Source: Eubacteriales Family XIII. Incertae Sedis bacterium
Lineage (GTDB): Bacteria > Bacillota_A > Clostridia > Peptostreptococcales > Anaerovoracaceae
Reading direction: 5' to 3'
NCBI GenBank assembly: GCA_031280075.1
Contig: JAITHG010000231.1
Span: 1 to 5,275 of the forward strand
Length of the DNA stretch: 5,275 nt
Shown: positions 1-5,275 of the stretch, in pieces
Layout: each line of letters opens with the position of its first letter
Position numbering within the stretch: position 1 is the first letter of the stretch
The notes under the pieces: generated by a model
Databases searched by the model: none
The model's input: only the letters and a program-made list of their open reading frames with translations
What the model was told of the DNA's origin: nothing
Translations under genes and position numbers: made by a program

Positions 1-428
1 ACGACCCCTGCCACATCCTGCGCCCAGAGGACTGCCTTCGCCTCGTGGGCGGGGCATCCGGCGACATCCTGCTCTGCGATGTGTGCGGAGGGTTCGGGGA
101 AGGGCTTCTGCGGCGCATCCTCTGCGACACCGACAGGATCATCGCCGTCATAGACCCGCTCCCCTCCGCGATGATGGCAAACCCGGCACGCTTGGAACTG
201 CTCATGGAGCTGGAGAATGCTGGGCTGGATCTCCGCTACGTCCTGAACAAAATGAACAGAGGCGTGAACCGCAGGGAACTGCGTGCCTTCTACCGCATGC
301 GGCTCGCAGCGGAGATCCCATTTTTCGATCCGGCGCAGATCTATCTGGCAGAGTACAACTGCTGTACCCTGCACGCCATGCCCAAGCTAAACGCCGAATT
401 GGCAAGGCATTTCGCCGCCCTTCGCTGA
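1..428 (+). CDS. MinD/ParA-like P-loop ATPase, C-terminal part (5' end outside window)
   Basis: The reading frame is open from base 3 and ends at TGA 426-428, giving 141 visible residues. A GTG at 45 lies inside the frame but is not a credible start, because the protein continues upstream of it. A hydrophobic strand followed by Asp (DILLCDVCGG, visible residues 21-30) resembles the Walker B/switch II region of MinD/ParA/CpaE-type ATPases. Next come a strand IIAVIDPLPSA (46-56), an RYVLNKMN strand (78-85) like the late Asn-containing strand of the MinD fold, and an EIPF segment (104-107) matching the usual 'vP.d' element. The deviant Walker A lysine motif would lie upstream and cannot be seen, so ATPase activity is inferred from the fold only. 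Cysteines are frequent (C3, C11, C25, C28, C41, C120, C121). The precise role is unknown to me; its position before ftsEX would fit a role in division or cell-surface organisation, but this is inference. A 219-base gap separates it from ftsE, so it is probably a separate unit. Confidence 0.7.
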   Translation, partial: DPCHILRPEDCLRLVGGASGDILLCDVCGGFGEGLLRRILCDTDRIIAVIDPLPSAMMANPARLELLMELENAGLDLRYVLNKMNRGVNRRELRAFYRMRLAAEIPFFDPAQIYLAEYNCCTLHAMPKLNAELARHFAALR

Positions 429-519
429 CGCATCTGGCGGTCGACCGATGGATTTCCGGCATCTTCACAGCATGTCCACGCGACTGTAACCTATTCGTAA
501 TCATATGTGACGAGCGGCA

Positions 520-560
520 TGTTAGAATAACACTGTTAATATTGTTAAAAAATTACTGTT
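520..560 (+). promoter_or_regulatory. Candidate ftsEX promoter/operator region with TGTTA repeats
   Basis: This is the most AT-rich part of the 429-647 intergenic region. It contains an extended -10-like TGTTAGAAT (520-528; hexamer TAGAAT is 5 of 6 to TATAAT) and a weaker second one, TGTTAATAT (534-542). No good -35 is visible about 17 bases upstream of either. TGTTA recurs at 520, 534 and 543, with a further TGTT at 557. The first copy forms an inverted repeat TGTTA-GAA-TAACA (520-532). Initiation near 535 would leave a leader of about 110 bases before ftsE. The promoter call rests on pattern only; the inverted repeat could be an operator, but no known regulator site is recognised. Confidence 0.35.
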
Positions 561-647
561 CTATGCCGAATAGCAGATTCGATGGTCATAGAAAGAAACA
601 GAGGGGAATTGTGGCGTTTGGCTGCGCCCCCAAGGCGAAACAGGAGC

Positions 648-1382
648 ATGATAGAGTACCAGAACGTCACGAAAATGTATGGCAGCAATGTCGGGGTGGA
701 AAACATAAGCGTCAAGATCAATGACGGCGACTTCGTATTTCTCGTAGGTCCGAGCGGAGCGGGCAAGTCCACATTCCTGAAACTGCTGCTCAAGCTCCTG
801 GATGCTGACACGGGGAGCATTCTGTACAACGGCTACGATGTGGCGCAGTTGTCAAACCGTCGTATCCCGTCGCACCGGCGCAGCATGGGCATCGTCTTCC
901 AGGATTTCAGCCTGCTGCGCAAGAAGACCGTCTATGAGAACATCGCCTTCGCCATGGAGATCGTCGGCAGGCCACGCCGCGCAATCAGGCGGCAAGTGCC
1001 GCAGATGCTCGAGCTGGTAGGCATTCCCGACGAGGGCAAGAAGTATCCGCACGAGATCTCCATCGGGGAGCAGCAGCGGGTCGCTGTTGCGCGCGCCATC
1101 GTCAACAACCCGTCGGTGCTCATCGCAGACGAACCGACGGGCAACCTCGACCCGATCACGGGTTGGGAAATCATGCGCCTGCTGGAACAGATCAACCGCC
1201 GGGGCACGACAGTCATCATGGTCACCCACAGCCAGGAGATCGTCAACGCGATGGGCAAGCGGGTCATCGCGATCCGCGACGGACATGTCGTGCGCGACGA
1301 GAAGAGCGGGTTCTACCATCCGGAAGAGGATGACAGCCCCACCGGCATGAGTGAAGAAGAGGATGAGGTGTTCAAGCTATGA
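648..1382 (+). CDS. ftsE: Cell division ATP-binding protein FtsE
   Basis: FtsE is the cytoplasmic ABC-type ATPase that pairs with FtsX to control septal peptidoglycan hydrolysis. The product has 244 residues: Walker A GPSGAGKST at 34-42, Q-loop Gln85 (VFQDF), signature region ISIGEQQR at 137-144, Walker B VLIADEP at 157-163 (D161, E162), D-loop GNLD at 165-168 and switch His194 (THS). The N-terminus MIEYQNVTKMY matches the family start, so ATG 648 is chosen over the in-frame ATG 582, which would add 22 residues with no Shine-Dalgarno. The ribosome site is imperfect: AGGAG (642-646) is only 1 base from the ATG, while AAGGCG (632-637) is 10 bases away. Oddities are Ile139 where the ABC signature normally has Gly (LSGGE) and an acidic C-terminal tail (226-240) that makes the protein longer than E. 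coli FtsE (about 222). The stop overlaps the ftsX start by ATGA, implying translational coupling. Confidence 0.95.
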   Translation: MIEYQNVTKMYGSNVGVENISVKINDGDFVFLVGPSGAGKSTFLKLLLKLLDADTGSILYNGYDVAQLSNRRIPSHRRSMGIVFQDFSLLRKKTVYENIAFAMEIVGRPRRAIRRQVPQMLELVGIPDEGKKYPHEISIGEQQRVAVARAIVNNPSVLIADEPTGNLDPITGWEIMRLLEQINRRGTTVIMVTHSQEIVNAMGKRVIAIRDGHVVRDEKSGFYHPEEDDSPTGMSEEEDEVFKL

Positions 1383-2272
1383 TCCTTCGTCCCTTACTGA
1401 CGATCAAACAGACATTTGGTCAGATAGGGCGCAACTTCGCCATGACGCTCGCCTCGCTCTTTTCGATCACGGCCATCCTGCTCATACTCGGATTCTTCTT
1501 CATCATTCTGGTCAATGTGAACAACATCTCCGAATCCGTGAAAGAGAATTTTGGCGAGGTGCAGGTCAACCTGCTGGATGAGGCGGATGCGACCCAGACG
1601 CAGCTCCTCATGGACAAGTTCACTGCACTGCACGGTGTCAAGGATGTCAGCCTCCTCACGCGCGAGCAGGCGCTTGAGAACATGAAGCAGAAATGGGGTG
1701 ACAACGCCTATCTGCTCAACAACCTGAAGGTCAACCCACTGCCCAACGCCATCATCGTCTCGATCGAAAAGCTCGAGGACGCGCAGGGTGTCATTGAGGC
1801 GGCGAAGAGCGAAGGCGGCATCGAGAGGGTCAACTATGCGCAGGACGTTGTCGATCAACTCATCAAAATCACGAACGGCATCCAGCTCGGCGCTGTCATC
1901 CTTATCATTTGCCTGCTGATCATCTCCGTCATCGTCGTGTCGAACACCATCAAACTGACAGTGCTCGCCCGCGAGCGCGAAATCACGATCATGCGCTACA
2001 TCGGTGCCACCAATTGGTACATCCGGGGACCTTTCCTGCTGGAAGGCATGTTCATCGGGTTGCTTTCGGCGCTTGTCTCCTGTGGGGCAGTCGCGGGCGT
2101 ATACCATTATATTGTGGAGAACTTCAGCCTCGATTTTGCGTTGATCCTGTCACGAGGGCTGGTGTCCGAGCAGTTCCTTGTGCAGAACCTATTGATCATT
2201 TTCGTGGCGCTGGGCATCAGTATCGGAGCGTGTGGGAGCATCATCTCGATGCGGCGTTTCCTGCGAACCTGA
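1379..2272 (+). CDS. ftsX: Cell division permease-like protein FtsX
   Basis: FtsX is the membrane partner of FtsE and passes the ATPase cycle to a periplasmic or extracellular peptidoglycan hydrolase or its activator. The 297-residue product has the standard layout: a short cytoplasmic N-terminus (LLTIKQTFGQIGRNF), TM1 at about 21-46, an extracytoplasmic domain at about 47-168 (with the family-like NPLPNAIIV at 119-127), TM2 at about 170-193, a conserved cytoplasmic loop LAREREITIMRYIGATNWYI (196-215), TM3 at about 218-245 and TM4 at about 266-290, ending in a basic tail RRFLRT. Four helices and one large loop after TM1 are diagnostic of FtsX rather than a transport permease. ATG 1379 overlaps the ftsE stop and is preceded by GAGGTG (1365-1370) with 8-base spacing. 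The length is typical and no damage is seen. The TM limits are judged by eye. Confidence 0.95.
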   Translation: MILRPLLTIKQTFGQIGRNFAMTLASLFSITAILLILGFFFIILVNVNNISESVKENFGEVQVNLLDEADATQTQLLMDKFTALHGVKDVSLLTREQALENMKQKWGDNAYLLNNLKVNPLPNAIIVSIEKLEDAQGVIEAAKSEGGIERVNYAQDVVDQLIKITNGIQLGAVILIICLLIISVIVVSNTIKLTVLAREREITIMRYIGATNWYIRGPFLLEGMFIGLLSALVSCGAVAGVYHYIVENFSLDFALILSRGLVSEQFLVQNLLIIFVALGISIGACGSIISMRRFLRT

Positions 2273-2366
2273 GACTTCCGTGCGGTTGGGGCGTACCCCG
2301 ACCCCACGCCATTGTGCGGCGATCCCGCTGCATTTGACCGAAAGCCGTATACCGCAGACGCATTCG

Positions 2367-2375
2367 TGGTACAAT
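2367..2375 (+). promoter_or_regulatory. Extended -10 promoter element before the M23 hydrolase gene
   Basis: TGGTACAAT is an extended -10 (TGn plus TACAAT, 5 of 6 to consensus). The expected start is about 2382, which would give a leader of only about 12 bases that still includes the AAGGTG ribosome site (2383-2388). The matching -35 position (about 2347-2352) is poor. A TTGACC at 2334-2339 is 30 bases away and too far to pair with this -10. This suggests that the M23-recJ pair can be transcribed separately from ftsEX, besides any read-through. Not tested. Confidence 0.45.
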
Positions 2376-2393
2376 AATAAGCAAGGTGCTATT

Positions 2394-3545
2394 ATGGGAA
2401 AAGACAAAATGAAAATGACGAAAAGAAAGACATTGGCGGCGATCATAGCGGTGCTACTGGTCTCAGTGCTCTTTGCGGCCGCTCCCGCATACGCAGAAAA
2501 ATCCCTCGACGAACTGAACGACGACCTAAAAGAAGCGCAGCAGGAGAACAAGGACGCGAAGGCGCAGTACAAGGCGGCGAAAAAGAAGGAGCAGGCGCTC
2601 AACGACAAGATCGCTGGGCTTGAAAAGAACATCGCCCAGGCAGAAAAAGAGCTCGAGGCCATCCAGAAGGACATCAACGCAAACAACAAGAAGGTCGATA
2701 AGGTGCAGAAGCGAGTCAAAAAGCTCGAGAAGGAAGTCGGCTCGCAGGAGAGCAGCCTGAACAGCCGTCTGCGCGCCATGTACCTGTCGGGTGACATGAG
2801 CATTATCGAAGTGTTGCTCGGATCGCGCAATGTCGTGGATTTCCTGGCAAACGTGGACATGGTTCGGCGCATCCATGAGCAGGACGTGAGCACGTTGAAC
2901 GAGCTGAACAGCAAGCTCGCCGAGGTCGAGGCGCACAAGAAGGAGCTCGTCGAAATCAAACGGATGCTGAACAACAGCAAACAGGAGCAGAAGAAGAAGC
3001 AGGAGCAGCTGGCAGGGGACAAGCAGGAACTGGAGGTGGCGCTAGCGGAAGCGCACGAGGAGACGATCGCCGCATGGGATGCCGTAGAGGACACGCAGGC
3101 GGCGTCGGAGGCAATCGAGTCCGAACTGCGCAACCGGAAAAGCAGCACGACCTACGGCGGAGGGCCGATGATCTGGCCCTGCGGCGGAACGATCACGTCC
3201 GAGTTCGGCTATCGCATCCATCCCATCACACACAGTCGCCGCATGCATGCGGGAATTGACATCGGTGCACCGACCGGTTCCCCGGTCGTGGCAGCGGCGG
3301 ACGGGGAGGTCATCTTCGCAGGCTGGAATAGCGGCGGGTATGGAAACCTCGTCATGATCGACCACGGCAGCAACGTAGTGACCGCCTACGCGCACAATTC
3401 GGCCTTCGCCTGCAGTGTCGGACAGCAGGTGCGGCAGGGCGAGTTGATCGCGCGTGTCGGCAGTACAGGCAATTCGACCGGACCGCACTGCCACTTTGAG
3501 GTGCGCGTGAACGGCGTGCCGCAAAACCCGCGCGGATGGCTGTAA
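2394..3545 (+). CDS. Secreted coiled-coil M23 (LytM) peptidoglycan endopeptidase, EnvC-like architecture
   Basis: This is a 383-residue exported protein that probably cleaves cross-linked peptidoglycan under FtsEX control. Order of parts: basic n-region and hydrophobic core (12-30) with a signal peptidase I site after APAYA (A34/E35); coiled coil at about 36-118, rich in Lys, Glu and Gln; a hinge at 120-165 containing SRLRAMYLSGDMSIIEVLLG, resembling the helical segment of CwlO/PcsB/EnvC proteins; a second coiled coil at about 165-245; and a LytM domain at about 257-383. The zinc ligands H285 and D289 (HAGID) and H367 (HCHFE), and the catalytic histidines H334 (YAH) and H365, are all present. 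It is therefore likely an enzyme itself, unlike E. coli EnvC, whose LytM domain is degenerate and only activates amidases. ATG 2394 has AAGGTG (2383-2388) 5 bases upstream; ATG 2409 and 2415 are less likely alternatives. It follows ftsX after 121 bases and overlaps recJ by 10 bases. Confidence 0.92.
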   Translation: MGKDKMKMTKRKTLAAIIAVLLVSVLFAAAPAYAEKSLDELNDDLKEAQQENKDAKAQYKAAKKKEQALNDKIAGLEKNIAQAEKELEAIQKDINANNKKVDKVQKRVKKLEKEVGSQESSLNSRLRAMYLSGDMSIIEVLLGSRNVVDFLANVDMVRRIHEQDVSTLNELNSKLAEVEAHKKELVEIKRMLNNSKQEQKKKQEQLAGDKQELEVALAEAHEETIAAWDAVEDTQAASEAIESELRNRKSSTTYGGGPMIWPCGGTITSEFGYRIHPITHSRRMHAGIDIGAPTGSPVVAAADGEVIFAGWNSGGYGNLVMIDHGSNVVTAYAHNSAFACSVGQQVRQGELIARVGSTGNSTGPHCHFEVRVNGVPQNPRGWL

Positions 3546-5275
3546 GGCGACCGGAAGCGCTCGCCTCGGAAATCCTCGCGGCACGGGGCATCACCAGTCC
3601 GGAGGCAGTGCAAGAATTCCTCTCCGAAAAACCTGCGCGCACGCACGATCCCTTCCTGCTGCCAGACATGGAGGCAGGGGTGTCGCGTATCTTGGCGGCG
3701 CTGAAAGACGGACAGAACATCTGCATCTATGGCGACTACGACGTGGACGGGATCCTCGCCGCAGTCCTGCTTGTGACGTTTTTGCGCGGATTGCCGGGGG
3801 CGGTGCCTGCGCACGTGCACTGGTATGTCCCGTCGCGCTTCGACGAGGGCTACGGGCTGAACCGGGAGGCGCTGCAGGCGATCCGGGAGGGTGGGGCACA
3901 GCTTGTGGTGAGCGTCGACTGCGGCAGTGTCTCGCGCGAGGAGGTTTCCTTTGCGCAAAGCATCGGTCTGGACATGGTAGTCACAGACCATCATGAGTGC
4001 GCTGAAGGGCTGATGCCGGAGTGCCCGTTCATCGACCCCAAGCGGGCGGACTCGCGCTACCCCTATACCGGGATCTGTGGCTGCGGCGTGGCGTTCAAGC
4101 TCGTCCAGGCGCTCGTGCGCCGAGCCTGTGCAGGGGGCGAAGTGGACGCTGTGCGTGGGCGAACCCTTCAGAACAGCCTGCTCGATCTCGTCGCCATCGC
4201 GACGGTCGCCGATGTCGTCCCCCTGACGGATGAAAATCGCACCTTCGTGAAATACGGTCTTGCCCAGATAAACGATGGGAAGCGCCCGGCGCTCCGCAAG
4301 CTCTGTGAGGCCATCGGAGCCAAGCCCGGAACCTTGCGCAGCTACAACATCGCCTTCGGCATCGCACCGCACCTCAACGCGGCAGGTCGCATGGGCGATG
4401 CCGGTACCGCCATCGAGCTGTTCCTGACGGACGACGAGGCCAGAATGGATGAGATCATCGCAGAGCTTGTCTCGCGCAATGTGGAGCGCCGCCGCGTACA
4501 AGACGAGGCTTTTGCCGCCTGCGCGACGCTTGCAGAGGGCAGGTTTGCGGGGGACAGCTTTCTCCTTGTTCGACCCCCGGAAGTGCATGAAGGCGTTGCA
4601 GGCATCGTCGCAGGCAAGCTGAAAGATGCCTACGGTCTGCCGGCAGCCGTCCTGTCGGAGACGCGGACAGAAGATGGCAAAACTGCATTGAAAGGGTCTG
4701 CACGCAGTGTCGAAGGGTTTGACCTCATCAGTGCCCTACGGCGACACGCAGCGCTGTTTTGGAAGCTGGGGGGGCATGCGATGGCTGCGGGGTTCACGCT
4801 GCCGGAGGCGGGGGAGGATGCCCTGCGGGCAGCGTTGAATGACGAAGTGCGTACGGCAGCAGAGGTGGATCCGGGGATTCTGCAGAGTGGGCTGCGCCCC
4901 GATATGCGGGTGCTTCCGGAAGAGGCTACCCTCGATACAGCGCTCATGCTCGAACGCTTCGAACCCTGCGGAACGGAAAACCGCACCCCTATTCTCGCGT
5001 TGGACGGCGTCCTCGTGCGGGAGGTGAGGCGCATGGGAGCAGACGGAAAGCATCTCAGATTTTCCGCCACGCTCGCGAAAGCCTCGGATCCGCTTGACAG
5101 CAGAGACCAATCCGGGGTATCATGCGTTATGTTCGCAAAGGGGAACAAGGCGGCAGATCTGCCGCAGGGATCGCATCCCATCACCCTGATCGGCACGCTC
5201 GAAGTAAATAGGTGGCATGGTAGGGAGAGCGCGCAATTCATCGTGAGGGAGGCCAGGACGCAGGTCAACGACCAA
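3536..5275 (+). CDS. recJ: Single-stranded-DNA-specific 5'-3' exonuclease RecJ (3' end outside window)
   Basis: RecJ degrades 5' single-stranded ends in RecF-pathway recombination, mismatch repair and base excision repair. The 580 visible codons are uninterrupted to the window edge. DHH phosphoesterase motifs: YGDYDVDG at 65-72 (D67, D69, D71), VSVDCG with D128 at 125-130, DHH at 151-153, and ATVADVVPL with D226 at 222-230. Next come APHLNAAGRM at 277-286, the DHHA1 region with HEGVAGIVAG (351-360), SARSVEGFDL and GGHAMAAGF (412-420), and an OB-fold-like part with RFEPCGTEN (474-482) and KHLRFSA (505-511). ATG 3536 is the only start codon in this frame after the in-frame stop at 3497-3499; it has no clear Shine-Dalgarno and overlaps the M23 gene stop (3543-3545), so translation is probably coupled. 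The N-terminus before 'ARGITSPEA' is shorter than in the RecJ proteins I know. Stop codon and any extra C-terminal domain lie outside the window. Confidence 0.95.
   Translation, partial: MAVRRPEALASEILAARGITSPEAVQEFLSEKPARTHDPFLLPDMEAGVSRILAALKDGQNICIYGDYDVDGILAAVLLVTFLRGLPGAVPAHVHWYVPSRFDEGYGLNREALQAIREGGAQLVVSVDCGSVSREEVSFAQSIGLDMVVTDHHECAEGLMPECPFIDPKRADSRYPYTGICGCGVAFKLVQALVRRACAGGEVDAVRGRTLQNSLLDLVAIATVADVVPLTDENRTFVKYGLAQINDGKRPALRKLCEAIGAKPGTLRSYNIAFGIAPHLNAAGRMGDAGTAIELFLTDDEARMDEIIAELVSRNVERRRVQDEAFAACATLAEGRFAGDSFLLVRPPEVHEGVAGIVAGKLKDAYGLPAAVLSETRTEDGKTALKGSARSVEGFDLISALRRHAALFWKLGGHAMAAGFTLPEAGEDALRAALNDEVRTAAEVDPGILQSGLRPDMRVLPEEATLDTALMLERFEPCGTENRTPILALDGVLVREVRRMGADGKHLRFSATLAKASDPLDSRDQSGVSCVMFAKGNKAADLPQGSHPITLIGTLEVNRWHGRESAQFIVREARTQVNDQ

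Noticed and set aside
429..519. Search for a terminator after the ATPase gene
   Set aside because: Only a weak CCGCC/GGCGG pair with a long loop (415-440) and the short palindrome GGTCGACC (439-446) are present, neither with a T run.
567..581. Small inverted repeat CGAAT-AGCAG-ATTCG upstream of ftsE
   Set aside because: A 5-base stem is expected by chance at this scale, and no T tract or known operator is associated.
83..724. 213-residue + strand frame spanning the end of the ATPase gene, the intergenic region and the ftsE start
   Set aside because: It is out of phase with two real genes and has a low-quality Arg/His-rich translation. Only the short GTG 611 segment is kept, as a speculative leader frame.
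1394..2107. 237-residue minus-strand frame opposite ftsX
   Set aside because: Asp/Arg-rich shadow of hydrophobic ftsX codons, with no independent evidence.
2288..2299. GGGG-CGTA-CCCC hairpin just after ftsX
   Set aside because: The stem is only 4 base pairs and is not followed by a T run, so a rho-independent terminator cannot be supported.
2189..3148. 319-residue minus-strand frame opposite the coiled-coil gene
   Set aside because: Its Ser/Phe/Cys-rich sequence is the reverse reading of Lys/Glu/Gln coiled-coil codons; the + strand gene has a signal peptide, a ribosome site and a domain.
3271..3288. Perfect 7-base inverted repeat CGACCGG-TTCC-CCGGTCG
   Set aside because: It lies inside the M23 catalytic domain coding for APTGSPV, with no T tract; best explained by codon use in a GC-rich gene rather than a terminator.
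3386..4588. 400-residue open frame on the minus strand across the M23 gene end and recJ
   Set aside because: It lies opposite well-supported genes, has composition typical of a GC-rich shadow frame (many Arg, Ala, His, Asp) and no recognisable domain.

Overview
The window reads as a GC-rich bacterial chromosome segment with every supported gene on the + strand: the tail of a MinD/ParA-like P-loop ATPase, then ftsE, ftsX, a secreted coiled-coil M23 (LytM) peptidoglycan hydrolase, and recJ, which runs off the right edge. The overall protein character (FtsEX coupled to a catalytically intact coiled-coil M23 enzyme, preceded by a small ParA-like ATPase) reminds me of the Gram-negative Firmicutes (Negativicutes, for example Selenomonas and relatives). 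That assignment is an impression from protein sequence, not a database result.

Layout. Bases 1-428 hold the C-terminal 141 codons of the ATPase. Bases 429-647 are a 219-base intergenic region that turns AT-rich around 520-560, with repeated TGTTA motifs and extended -10-like elements, the best place for an ftsEX promoter. ftsE (648-1382) and ftsX (1379-2272) overlap by ATGA and form a translationally coupled pair encoding the ATPase and membrane subunit of the division-associated FtsEX complex. A 121-base gap (2273-2393) carries its own extended -10 element just before the M23 gene (2394-3545). The M23 gene overlaps recJ (3536-5275, incomplete) by 10 bases.

How it fits together. In several bacterial groups FtsEX uses ATP hydrolysis in the cytoplasm to drive, through the FtsX extracytoplasmic domain, a coiled-coil protein that cleaves septal peptidoglycan or activates a cleaving enzyme. 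Here the third gene has the coiled coil and a LytM domain with all zinc and catalytic residues, so the simplest reading is that FtsEX directly controls an active hydrolase. recJ, a 5'-3' single-strand DNA exonuclease gene of recombination and repair, seems to be a passenger in the same transcription unit. No mobile element, RNA gene, CRISPR array or convincing rho-independent terminator was seen. The window is mostly ordinary core genome. The points most worth checking are a non-canonical ABC signature in FtsE, the start-site architecture of ftsE and the M23 gene, and the recJ overlap with its short N-terminus.
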